Assembly (NCBI GenBank): GCA_012513165.1
Contig: JAAZCT010000247.1
Location: 1 to 5,813 of the forward strand
Direction of reading: 5' to 3'
Source of the DNA: Actinomycetales bacterium
Lineage (GTDB): Bacteria > Actinomycetota > Actinomycetes > Propionibacteriales > Nocardioidaceae
Length of the DNA: 5,813 bases
Position 1 is the first letter of the stretch. Every line of letters starts with the position of its first letter. The position numbers and the translations under genes were made by a program. The notes under the pieces were generated by a model that did no database searches, was not told the origin of the DNA, and saw only the letters and a program-made list of their open reading frames with translations. This document shows, in pieces, positions 1 to 5,412 of this stretch.

Positions 1-205
1 CACCACCGCCGAACAAGTCGCCCGGCTCGTGCAAGCCGTAGACGTGCCCGTGAACGTCACCGCGCATCCGCTCAACGGGCACGGCGCCGGAGACTTCGCG
101 GCACTGGCTGCGCTGGGCGTGCGGCGCGTGACGTTCGGGCCGCTGTGGCAAATGTGGTTGGCGGCGCGTTCAGCCGACAAACTCGCCGCCTGGCGCAAGG
201 TGTGA
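1..205 (+). CDS. Isocitrate lyase/PEP mutase family protein, C-terminal end (partial)
   Basis: The window opens inside this gene: the frame starting at base 2 is open to the TGA at 203-205 and encodes 67 residues. The visible end contains VPVNVTAHPLNGHG, then a GDFAALAALGVRRVTFGP segment. This matches the last beta strands and helix of the isocitrate lyase/phosphoenolpyruvate mutase (ICL/PEPM) barrel, where 'P.NV...P' and 'LGV.RV..GP' are recurring. Family members cleave or form C-C or P-C bonds of oxo-acids (isocitrate or methylisocitrate lyase, oxaloacetate decarboxylase, PEP mutase). The catalytic residues lie upstream of the window, so the substrate cannot be assigned. The next gene starts six bases after the stop, suggesting cotranscription. 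Confidence 0.75.
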   Translation, partial: TTAEQVARLVQAVDVPVNVTAHPLNGHGAGDFAALAALGVRRVTFGPLWQMWLAARSADKLAAWRKV

Positions 206-211
206 CGGCCC

Positions 212-781
212 ATGGGACAACTCACCTACGCGACCACCATCTCGCTCGACGGCTATGTTTCGGACGAGAATCGGAAACTCGACTGGTCGGTGCCAGACGA
301 GGCCGTGTTCGACAAGCACCTTGAACGCATTCAACAAGTCTCCACCGAAATCTTGGGACGCACTACCTACCAGATGATGCAGTATTGGGAGAACTACGAC
401 CCAGACGCTGGCACGGCAGCCGAAGCGGAATTTGCCGAGAAATGGCGAACCATCGATAAAATTGTTGTGTCGAACACGATGGACGACACAGATAGGAACG
501 CTGACCGCGATCGTCTTGTGCGGTCACTTTCGATAAACGATGTGAAAGGAATCGTCAACGAAGCCGACGGACAAGTGGAAATCTTCGGTCCCAGCACGGC
601 CGCAGAATCGATCCGGGCCGGACTCGTTGAAGTGTTCGAGTTCTTTATCGTGCCCGTGGTTTTAGGCGCCGGGCTTCGTGCGCTGCCCGACGGCGTGAGG
701 CTTGATCTGAGACTCACCGACCGAACGGTTTTTGAAAACGGTGTGATTCATGCGCGCTACGAGCGGGCAGCAGGTTTTTGA
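212..781 (+). CDS. Dihydrofolate reductase-like (RibD C-terminal domain) family protein
   Basis: This is a 189-residue single-domain protein of the RibD-C/DHFR-like fold, the usual length for the family. Landmarks are the N-terminal strand and loop TISLDGYVSD (residues 9-18), ILGRTTYQMM (47-56, nucleotide-binding region), KIVVSNTMDD (83-92), the EIFGPSTAAESIRAGLVE block (about 123-140, standing for the usual GGP.LA..L...GLVDE), and VPVVLGAGLRALP (147-159). Family members bind NADPH and reduce small substrates. Most stand-alone actinobacterial copies have no proven substrate and are not the folate enzyme FolA. The ATG follows the preceding stop by six bases; an AAGG at 197-200 is the only ribosome-site candidate and is rather distant, so translational coupling is likely. 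Fold is confident, substrate is unknown. Confidence 0.85.
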   Translation: MGQLTYATTISLDGYVSDENRKLDWSVPDEAVFDKHLERIQQVSTEILGRTTYQMMQYWENYDPDAGTAAEAEFAEKWRTIDKIVVSNTMDDTDRNADRDRLVRSLSINDVKGIVNEADGQVEIFGPSTAAESIRAGLVEVFEFFIVPVVLGAGLRALPDGVRLDLRLTDRTVFENGVIHARYERAAGF

Positions 782-874
782 AGTTCGACAGGCACCTCTG
801 TGCACCAAATGTAGCTGGGCAGGGTCACGCAACTCGCAATACTCCACGTGCCGAAGAGCGGCCGAGAACTGGAC

Positions 875-880
875 TACGTT
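875..880 (+). promoter_or_regulatory. Candidate -10 box for a leaderless sialidase transcript
   Basis: TACGTT fits the actinobacterial TANNNT -10 pattern and ends six bases before the ATG at 887, which would place transcription start on or beside the start codon. No good Shine-Dalgarno precedes that ATG and no convincing -35 box is visible. The 105-base gap from 782 to 886 holds nothing else that I can identify. This is inference from pattern and spacing only. Confidence 0.35.
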
Positions 881-886
881 AGGCGC

Positions 887-2377
887 ATGGCTTCCCCACG
901 CGCGCGCCGCGCACTCGTGCTGCTGGTGCTGGGCGTGCTGTTGATCGGTGGGCTGTTTGCACTGGAAATCGGGCCCAAACAGACGGTGGCTCTGCCCGCC
1001 CACCTGAGTGACCCCGCCCTCGCCCACCTCGGCGACGGCGTCATTCTCGCCTCGTGGGACGCTCGGCCCAGCAGCGCGAAAGACTCGCCCAACCCCAACT
1101 CGATCGTGCAGCGACGCTCCACCAACAACGGCGCAACCTGGGGCCCGCAAACCGTGATCGCCGCCGGCCGCACCAGCAAACCCCAACACCGCTACTCCGA
1201 CCCCAGCTACGTGGTCGACCGCGAAACTGGCACCGTGTTCACCTTCTTCGTCTACTCGCACGACACCGGCTTCTTCGACAGCGCGTGGGGCAACCGCGAC
1301 TCCGACCGAGACGTCATGAGTTCGGCCGTGGTCCACTCCGACGATGCAGGCCTCACCTGGAGCGAACCGCGACTCATCACCAGCGTCACCAAACCCGCCA
1401 CCGGTGGCAGTGCGCCCAAAGCGGGAGACGTGCGAGCCACGTTCGCCACCTCCGGCGAAGGCATCCAACTGCGGTTCGGGCCGAACGTGGGCCGCCTGAT
1501 CCAGCAGTATGCGGGAGTCGTGCGCCAACCCGACGGCACCGACACCACCCAGGCCTATTCGGTGTTCTCAGACGACCACGGCGAAACCTGGCAGCGCGGC
1601 GAGTTCGTCGGCGTCGGCATGGACGAAAACAAGACCGTGGAACTATCCGACGGGCGCGTGATGCTGAACTCGCGGTCCGGGGCCGCGGACTTGTGGCGAT
1701 CGGTGGCCGTGTCTGACGACGGGGGAGTGAGCTACGGGCCGGTGGCTGGCGAACCGCAACTGGCAGACCCGATCAACAACGCCTCCCTCACGCGCATGTT
1801 CCCCGACGCCGAAGCCGGCAGCCCTGACGCGAAAAAACTGTTGTTCACCAACGCGAACAACGGCGCCAACCGAGATCGCGTCAACGGGGCGGCCCGCGTC
1901 TCGTGCGACGACGGCGCCACCTGGCCGGGCCTGCGCACCATCGACACGGGCGCGTTCGCCTACTCGAGCGCCACGCGCATCGACGACGGGCTATTCGGGG
2001 TGTTGTGGGAACGCAGTTCGGTCAACGATCTGCAATTCACCACCTTTGACGACGCGTGGTTGAACTATGTGTGTGCGCCGCTGACCGTGACGCCCCAGTT
2101 CGCGTTGCCGAGCCACACCTCGAGCGTTCCGGTGGCCATCACTAACCAAGAATCTGTTCCGCTGTCTGGCGAGGTCACGTTCTTCGCGCCCGCCGGATGG
2201 AAAGCCGGAACTGCGGACATCCGAGACCTCGAGCCCGGCGAGACGGTCACGGTGCGGGTGCCCGTCACCGCGCCGGCAGGCACGATGGGAACCCACCGAG
2301 TGCAGGCCGCGTTCACCGCGGCGGACGGCCGCATGAGCCAGTTCACCGCGCGCCTCACCGCCGGCTTCGCCCGCTAG
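887..2377 (+). CDS. Exo-alpha-sialidase-like protein (GH33), membrane-anchored or secreted, with C-terminal beta-sandwich domain
   Basis: The 496-residue protein resembles Micromonospora-type sialidases, which release terminal sialic acid from glycoconjugates. An Arg-rich start (MASPRARR) precedes a hydrophobic segment at 9-26: signal peptide or uncleaved anchor. Five Asp-box-like repeats (78-85, 151-158, 228-235, 276-283, 339-346) mark a six-bladed propeller. By remembered alignment, the acid/base Asp66, nucleophile partner Glu247 (MDENKT), triad arginines Arg263 (LNSR) and Arg337 (ARVSCDDG) and nucleophile Tyr359 (FAYSS) are present. The first triad arginine of the F/YRIP motif is not: the site reads LSDPAL with Ser41. 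Residues about 399-492 form an Ig-like/NEW3-type domain; no galactose-binding module follows. ATG 887 was chosen because the signal sequence begins there; an in-frame GTG at 848 would add 13 residues. The family is clear, but catalytic activity is uncertain. Confidence 0.88.
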   Translation: MASPRARRALVLLVLGVLLIGGLFALEIGPKQTVALPAHLSDPALAHLGDGVILASWDARPSSAKDSPNPNSIVQRRSTNNGATWGPQTVIAAGRTSKPQHRYSDPSYVVDRETGTVFTFFVYSHDTGFFDSAWGNRDSDRDVMSSAVVHSDDAGLTWSEPRLITSVTKPATGGSAPKAGDVRATFATSGEGIQLRFGPNVGRLIQQYAGVVRQPDGTDTTQAYSVFSDDHGETWQRGEFVGVGMDENKTVELSDGRVMLNSRSGAADLWRSVAVSDDGGVSYGPVAGEPQLADPINNASLTRMFPDAEAGSPDAKKLLFTNANNGANRDRVNGAARVSCDDGATWPGLRTIDTGAFAYSSATRIDDGLFGVLWERSSVNDLQFTTFDDAWLNYVCAPLTVTPQFALPSHTSSVPVAITNQESVPLSGEVTFFAPAGWKAGTADIRDLEPGETVTVRVPVTAPAGTMGTHRVQAAFTAADGRMSQFTARLTAGFAR

Positions 2378-2387
2378 CGCCCCGCAA

Positions 2388-2401
2388 GACCCCGCGCGGT
2401 C
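2388..2401. terminator. Small GC hairpin between convergent sialidase and higA genes
   Basis: GACC (2388-2391) and GGTC (2398-2401) can pair around CCGCGC, in the 27 bases separating the stop of the sialidase gene (2377) and the stop of higA (2405). Location suits a bidirectional terminator, but the stem is short and there is no T tract on either strand, so this is a weak call. Confidence 0.2.
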
Positions 2402-2404
2402 GGG

Positions 2405-2734
2405 TTACGTCAGCACGACCCGCTCATTGCCGAACGTGACCGCCACTTCGAGTTCGCCGCCGAGGGCTGTGACAAACGCTGCGAGCGTACCGACCTCAGT
2501 TTTGAGGATGTCGCCGTGTTCGATTGCGGAAACGCGCGTCTGAGAGATGCCGAGCCTCGTCGCGAGTTCGACTTGAGTGAAGTCATACTCCTTGCGCAAC
2601 TCTGAAAGTTTGTAGGCGCGCACTTCAGCCAGCAGGGCGACTTTGGCCGAATCGACCGCTGAACGATCAACCGGGCGCCGCTTGAGATGCTCATCGAGCG
2701 TGACATATTCGGTGACTTTAGGTGCGTTTGTCAT
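2405..2734 (-). CDS. higA: HigA-type antitoxin, XRE-family helix-turn-helix
   Basis: This is a 109-residue DNA-binding antitoxin. The XRE helix-turn-helix spans about residues 45-100, with its core at 53-73 (FTQVELATRLGISQTRVSAIEHG). The first 40 residues are the probable toxin-contacting or flexible arm. Antitoxins of this family neutralise the toxin by direct binding and, alone or in complex, repress their own operon. Its ATG overlaps the higB stop in an ATGA tetranucleotide (2731-2734), and a purine-rich AGGAAAGGTGAG inside the end of higB sits just before it as ribosome site. Translation is therefore coupled to the toxin. The toxin-first order is the HigBA order. Confidence 0.9.
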   Translation of the reverse strand: MTNAPKVTEYVTLDEHLKRRPVDRSAVDSAKVALLAEVRAYKLSELRKEYDFTQVELATRLGISQTRVSAIEHGDILKTEVGTLAAFVTALGGELEVAVTFGNERVVLT

Positions 2735-3090
2735 TTCTCACCTTTCCTATTTTTCACGTGGTGAAGTTGCTCCGCATATCGTCTGTCGGCCAGAGGGATG
2801 TTCTTCGTGTACCACTTTTTCCAACTGTTTGTTTTGTCTCCAGCAACGACAACTACGGCCTTACGATCCGGGTCAAAAGCGAACAACAACCGGATATTTC
2901 CTGCGGGTGGTCTGAGTTCCTTCATGTTGTGAAAATTGGAACTATTTACGCGGTCTACGAGTGGTCGACCCAAGGATGGCCCCAGCTCTTGGAGGAGCTC
3001 GAGCGAAGCCACAACGTGCGTGTGTTCTTTCGACGAAAGACGGGCGAGCCATCGTTCGACATCAGGGTGAAGCAATGTTTGCCATGCCAT
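2731..3090 (-). CDS. higB: HigB/RelE-like toxin (phage Gp49-like, DUF891 type)
   Basis: This 119-residue toxin belongs to the RelE/ParE superfamily, HigB/Gp49-like branch, whose characterised members are mostly ribosome-dependent mRNA endonucleases. Supporting features are an N-terminal strand and helix (HPDVERWLARL), GPSLGRPLVDRV at 37-48, the MKELRPP motif at 56-62, IRLLFAFDPDRKAVVVVAGDK at 66-86 and the WKKWYTKNIPLADRRY end at 90-105. Candidate catalytic bases are Lys57, Glu58, Arg60 and Arg67. The ATG at 3090 was chosen because the family fold begins MAWQTLLHPD and AGGTGG (3105-3100) precedes it by nine bases; the frame stays open to an upstream alternative start at 3249, but those 53 residues do not resemble the family. 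It overlaps higA by four bases. By eye the stretch is richer in A/T than the sialidase gene, consistent with acquisition by transfer. Confidence 0.88.
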   Translation of the reverse strand: MAWQTLLHPDVERWLARLSSKEHTHVVASLELLQELGPSLGRPLVDRVNSSNFHNMKELRPPAGNIRLLFAFDPDRKAVVVVAGDKTNSWKKWYTKNIPLADRRYAEQLHHVKNRKGEK

Positions 3091-3107
3091 GGAACGATAC
3101 CACCTGT

Positions 3108-3132
3108 GAGTTGTATAGTGCAAGTGTTGTAT
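3108..3132. repeat. Direct repeat upstream of higBA, candidate operator
   Basis: GAGTTGTAT (3108-3116) and GTGTTGTAT (3124-3132) are 9-base direct repeats with one mismatch, 16 bases apart, and GTTGTAT is identical in both. They lie immediately upstream of the higB ribosome site (3105-3100), where the promoter must be. A TATACA (3117-3112 on the minus strand) overlapping one copy could be the -10. HigA-type antitoxins bind such promoter repeats, although they more often recognise inverted ones. Binding is inferred. Confidence 0.4.
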
Positions 3133-3173
3133 TTTGGGTGCGCGAGCGTAATCGTTGGGATCCTCAACGTGTG

Positions 3174-3191
3174 GCCGGGAGCAAATCCGGC
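3174..3191. other. Intergenic hairpin downstream of vapC
   Basis: GCCGG (3174-3178) and CCGGC (3187-3191) form a 5-base stem with an 8-base loop in the 183-base gap between the vapC stop and the higB start. It could end the vapC transcript, but it lies about 80 bases past the stop and has no T tract. I see no gene in the rest of this gap. Confidence 0.2.
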
Positions 3192-3273
3192 GAACCATTG
3201 ATCGAGATAGTTTCTCGCAGGATGTTCGAGTCGTCCACGCGAAATTCACAGGTGCTGTTCGTGGCGCGAAGTA

Positions 3274-3687
3274 TCAAACTGCAACGACGGGAAGGAAATG
3301 CTCGAGTCCACGAAAGTCATCTGGGTTTCGGGTGTAGAGCGTCGCGTCGTGAGCCACAGCCGTCGCAGCGATGAGCAAATCCATTACGCGACCTCTAGGT
3401 TTGCGTCCGGCCTCAACGACAGCGGCCGCCAGACGCCCGTAGTGAAGTGCTACCTCGTCGTCGATCGGCAGGGGGTCGAAGTGCTGTTGAATAAAACTCA
3501 GACGACGAAGTCGTTCAGCGCGAATATCAGTAGAACCCGCCACCAGTACGCCGAAATGGAGTTCAGCAACTGAAGCCGAACTGATTGCCAAAACGCCCGG
3601 AAGAGGAGCTACGTCTGTGGCAATCAGCACGCTCGAGTCGAGGAGGCCTCGCTCGGGCGAGTCGAATCGCGAGGGCGGTCGATTCAT
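3274..3687 (-). CDS. vapC: VapC-type toxin, PIN-domain ribonuclease
   Basis: This is a 137-residue PIN-domain protein, the usual VapC size. Members are Mg2+-dependent ribonucleases that cut tRNA or rRNA when freed from their antitoxin. The acidic residues of the active site are visible: Asp17 in GLLDSSVLIA, Glu42 in SVAELHFGV and Asp103 in RVMDLLIAATA, with the closing TRNPDDF motif at 119-125 supplying the fourth position (Asn121 or Asp124). The ATG at 3687 was chosen because it overlaps the antitoxin stop as ATGA and leaves a short 14-residue lead before the first strand; the frame is open further upstream but that part lies inside the antitoxin gene. Nothing suggests inactivation. The RNA target cannot be read from sequence. 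Confidence 0.92.
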   Translation of the reverse strand: MNRPPSRFDSPERGLLDSSVLIATDVAPLPGVLAISSASVAELHFGVLVAGSTDIRAERLRRLSFIQQHFDPLPIDDEVALHYGRLAAAVVEAGRKPRGRVMDLLIAATAVAHDATLYTRNPDDFRGLEHFLPVVAV

Positions 3688-3962
3688 AGCGCGGCCCACG
3701 GATCGCGCGGAGTGGCGTCGAGTGCATCGCGATCCTGAGCCCACGTTTCGTCGGTGGAACCATTGAAAAGCTCGGCGGTCTGACTCCAGTTGCGCCAAGA
3801 TCGGGGGTTAGCCGCGATTAGCCGTGCACTAGGCCGGCCAGACACTGTGATGGTGATTTCTTCGCCGGACTCGACCCGGCGCAGCAGTTCGGAAGCGTTT
3901 TGACGCAACTCGCGTAAACCGACCTCGTGCCCGGGCTCTCGTGCGGGAAGAGCATTCACCAT
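3684..3962 (-). CDS. Phd/YefM-family antitoxin paired with VapC
   Basis: This is a 92-residue antitoxin of the prevent-host-death (Phd/YefM) fold: VGLRELRQNASELLRRVESGEEITITVSGRPSARLIAANP (about residues 15-54) is the DNA-binding and dimerisation half. The acidic and Trp-containing C-terminal part (residues 55-92) should wrap the toxin. Phd-fold antitoxins are the usual partners of this class of PIN toxin and repress their own promoter. The stop overlaps the vapC start by four bases. The ATG at 3962 was chosen since TACTAT lies six bases upstream, suggesting a leaderless message; an in-frame ATG at 3989 would add nine residues not typical of the fold and would lie upstream of that box. Confidence 0.9.
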   Translation of the reverse strand: MVNALPAREPGHEVGLRELRQNASELLRRVESGEEITITVSGRPSARLIAANPRSWRNWSQTAELFNGSTDETWAQDRDALDATPRDPWAAL

Positions 3963-3968
3963 ATTTAC

Positions 3969-3974
3969 ATAGTA
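3969..3974 (-). promoter_or_regulatory. -10 box of the phd-vapC operon
   Basis: On the minus strand TACTAT (3974-3969) is a strong match to TATAAT, with six bases to the ATG at 3962, so the mRNA probably begins at or next to the start codon. A weak -35 candidate is TGAACC (3998-3993), 18 bases upstream. Confidence 0.5.
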
Positions 3975-4006
3975 GCACTTGTGCAACAACGTGGTTCAGC
4001 CCTGAA
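3975..4006. promoter_or_regulatory. Two short dyads over the phd-vapC promoter, candidate operators
   Basis: GCAC-TT-GTGC (3975-3984) lies directly next to the -10 box within the spacer, and TTCAG-CC-CTGAA (3995-4006) overlaps the candidate -35. Both are perfect short inverted repeats in the position where a Phd-type autorepressor would bind. The sites differ in sequence, so at most one may be the antitoxin operator. Confidence 0.35.
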
Positions 4007-4052
4007 AAATCTGGGAAACGTACCTTCAGGTTCATTCAAGCCTGGGCGAGCG

Positions 4053-4532
4053 TCACGAGTCAGTGCCGCGAGTGAGCGTGGCTGCGAGGTGGTGCGTCAT
4101 CGGCACACCCACCGCCGCCATCGCGAACGACGTCGTCAACGTGTCGCCAGCCAAGTGAATCCGGCGTTCCGTCGCGTCGACCTGTTTCGCGGAGCCCGCG
4201 TTCATGATGCGCGAACGCAACTCGATCGTGAAGCCGGACTCGTGCAACTCGATCGTGCCCTCGGCCAGCTCGGACTGACCCGTGGGCTGAGCCAGCACGA
4301 ACTCGACAGCCTCGTACTTCACCACCCTTAGATAGCCCGTCTCCACATGCAGCGGTCGGCCCTCAAGAGACCAGGTGCGTTGGGTGTAAACCAAGAATGG
4401 TTTGCCCACGTCGGTGAACGTCACTTCCTCGGTGTATTCGAACGAATCGATCGTGGGGTATTCGCCCTGGCCGGTCCCGCGCCAGGTGCCAACGAGGTGA
4501 ACGACGGGCTCAAGTGACGGATGCAAACTCAT
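4053..4532 (-). CDS. Nitrobindin-like heme-binding beta-barrel protein (FABP family, THAP4-type domain)
   Basis: This 159-residue protein is close in size to the mycobacterial nitrobindin Rv2717c. The signature GTWRGTGQGEYPTI lies at residues 15-28, followed by SFEYTEEVTFTDVGKPFLVYTQRTW and the ETGYLRV strand; these build a ten-stranded barrel. Near the C-terminus, MTHHLAATLTR carries the His expected to bind heme iron (His148 in this numbering, the His directly before LAAT). Characterised relatives bind ferric heme and react with nitric oxide or peroxynitrite, so a cytosolic role in reactive-nitrogen handling is likely but inferred. The frame starts with ATGs at 4544, 4541 and 4532; I chose 4532 because TATGAT lies seven bases upstream and the distance to the Trp motif fits the family. 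It is divergent from the CD225 gene. Confidence 0.87.
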   Translation of the reverse strand: MSLHPSLEPVVHLVGTWRGTGQGEYPTIDSFEYTEEVTFTDVGKPFLVYTQRTWSLEGRPLHVETGYLRVVKYEAVEFVLAQPTGQSELAEGTIELHESGFTIELRSRIMNAGSAKQVDATERRIHLAGDTLTTSFAMAAVGVPMTHHLAATLTRGTDS

Positions 4533-4539
4533 GAAATAC

Positions 4540-4545
4540 ATCATA
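4540..4545 (-). promoter_or_regulatory. Candidate -10 box for the nitrobindin-like gene
   Basis: TATGAT (4545-4540 on the minus strand) is a good -10 match ending seven bases before the ATG at 4532. It overlaps the two earlier in-frame ATGs, which is the main reason to prefer the later start. No clear ribosome site precedes any of the three. The -35 is not obvious. Confidence 0.4.
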
Positions 4546-4554
4546 TGGACTTTT

Positions 4555-4576
4555 AGGTTCGAGGTCGGACGAACCT
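4555..4576. promoter_or_regulatory. Perfect 7-base inverted repeat between divergent genes, candidate operator
   Basis: AGGTTCG (4555-4561) and CGAACCT (4570-4576) are exact reverse complements separated by eight bases, which themselves include the start of a small GTC-G-GAC dyad. The element sits in the 91-base divergent region, just upstream of the minus-strand -10 and abutting TTGTTA (4576-4581), a -35 candidate for the plus-strand genes. A repressor here could control both directions. There is no T run, so a terminator is less likely. Confidence 0.45.
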
Positions 4577-4612
4577 TGTTAGGGTGAATTGCCCTGTAGA
4601 AAGCTTCATGTG

Positions 4613-4618
4613 AAAGGA
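4613..4618 (+). promoter_or_regulatory. Ribosome binding site of the CD225 gene
   Basis: A purine-rich AAAGGA-type sequence lies five to six bases before the ATG at 4624. It is the clearest Shine-Dalgarno sequence on the plus strand in this window and fixes the start of the CD225 gene. Confidence 0.55.
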
Positions 4619-4623
4619 ACTCT

Positions 4624-4929
4624 ATGAGTTACGAACCTGCTCCACCTGCCGGATCCTACGGACAGACCCCACCACAGAACTACCTCGTGTGGGCGATCCT
4701 CACCACAGTGTTGTGCTGCCTGCCGTTTGGAATCGTCTCGATCGTTTTCTCCACGCAAGTCAATAGCAAGTTCATGGCTGGCGACCTTGCTGGTGCACAA
4801 GTATCCGCACAGAAGGCCAAGACCTGGGCGATCGTTGCCGCAGTCTCTGGCCTCGTGGCTAGCATCATCTATGTGATCTTGATGTTCACCGTGTTGGCAT
4901 CAGGCACTTTGACCGAAACAACGTACTGA
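4624..4929 (+). CDS. CD225/dispanin family small membrane protein
   Basis: This is a 101-residue protein with a Pro/Tyr-rich cytoplasmic N-terminus (residues 1-19) and two hydrophobic segments (about 20-43 and 67-91). Between them is the CD225 signature: LCCLPFGIVSIVFSTQVNSKFMAGDLAGAQVSAQKAKTWAIVA. The double Cys (31-32) and the conserved loop are shared with eukaryotic IFITM proteins; the first segment probably enters the membrane as a re-entrant helix. The function of bacterial members is unknown; a membrane-shaping role is only an analogy. A DUF2752 gene begins five bases after its stop, a recurrent actinobacterial arrangement, so the two are probably cotranscribed. Confidence 0.92.
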   Translation: MSYEPAPPAGSYGQTPPQNYLVWAILTTVLCCLPFGIVSIVFSTQVNSKFMAGDLAGAQVSAQKAKTWAIVAAVSGLVASIIYVILMFTVLASGTLTETTY

Positions 4930-4934
4930 GCAAC

Positions 4935-5366
4935 ATGACACACAGCATCGCGCCCTCGGGGACTACCCGGGGGCGCGAACTGCTTTCTTTTGTCGCCGTC
5001 ACCGCTGCCGGAGTCGGCGCGATCGGCATGCTGGCCGTCGTCTCGCCCGAAGAGCAAGGGCACTATCCGACCTGCCCGTTCCTGACCATCACGGGCTACT
5101 TCTGCCCAGGCTGCGGGAGTCTTCGTGCGATTCACGCGCTCACCCAAGGGGACATCGTCACCGCTTGGGAACGAAACCCGCTGCTGCTGGTTATGGGGCC
5201 GCTGCTGTTGGGAGCTTGGGTCATGTGGGGCCTGCGGATCCTCGGCAAAACCACCTGGACCACCACCAGAATCCCAGCCATGTGGATTTGGGTCATTTTT
5301 GTGGCGATTGTCGTGTTTTGGGTGGCGCGCAACATCCCCGACTGGACGTGGCTTTCCCCCGCCTAA
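4935..5366 (+). CDS. DUF2752 family membrane protein
   Basis: This 143-residue integral membrane protein has hydrophobic segments at about 17-36, 82-102 and 116-131. The DUF2752 signature is complete: YPTCPFLTITGYFCPGCGSLRAIHALTQGDIVTAWERNP (residues 44-82), with a CPGC motif (Cys57, Cys60), Arg64, His67 and Asp73. The paired Cys next to a His suggests metal binding or redox activity, but no biochemical function is established for the family. The start lies five bases after the CD225 stop and has no good ribosome site of its own, so translation is likely coupled to that gene. The name is secure, the role is not. Confidence 0.92.
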   Translation: MTHSIAPSGTTRGRELLSFVAVTAAGVGAIGMLAVVSPEEQGHYPTCPFLTITGYFCPGCGSLRAIHALTQGDIVTAWERNPLLLVMGPLLLGAWVMWGLRILGKTTWTTTRIPAMWIWVIFVAIVVFWVARNIPDWTWLSPA

Positions 5367-5412
5367 CCCCACTGCACGCGAGCAATCCGCCCGCCGCAGG
5401 GAAGATAGAGGC

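Noticed and set aside
662..1528. Long minus-strand open frame (288 codons) opposite the DHFR-like and sialidase genes
   Set aside because: Its product is low-complexity and resembles no family, and it lies antisense to two convincing genes; high GC content creates such shadow frames.
1054..1716. Plus-strand 220-codon frame inside the sialidase gene
   Set aside because: Arg/His-rich product typical of a shifted reading of GC-rich coding DNA; the sialidase frame carries all the motifs.
3091..3249. 53-residue N-terminal extension of HigB
   Set aside because: The extension contains the promoter repeats and ribosome site and has no similarity to the toxin fold; the family begins at the ATG at 3090.
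3091..3273. A small gene in the 183-base gap between vapC and higB
   Set aside because: One minus-strand frame gives a protein-like stretch (RVDDSNILRETISIN) but has no start codon with a ribosome site and ends quickly; not enough to call.
2722..3374. Plus-strand frames of 159 and 137 codons across the higB region
   Set aside because: They run antisense to the recognised toxin and its promoter and show no domain.
4027..4044. CAGG/CCTG hairpin after the nitrobindin-like gene as terminator
   Set aside because: Only a 4-base stem with a 10-base loop and no T tract; expected by chance.
4581..4595. AGGG-N7-CCCT dyad upstream of CD225 as a second operator
   Set aside because: Four-base arms are too short to distinguish from chance, although it lies within the likely promoter spacer.
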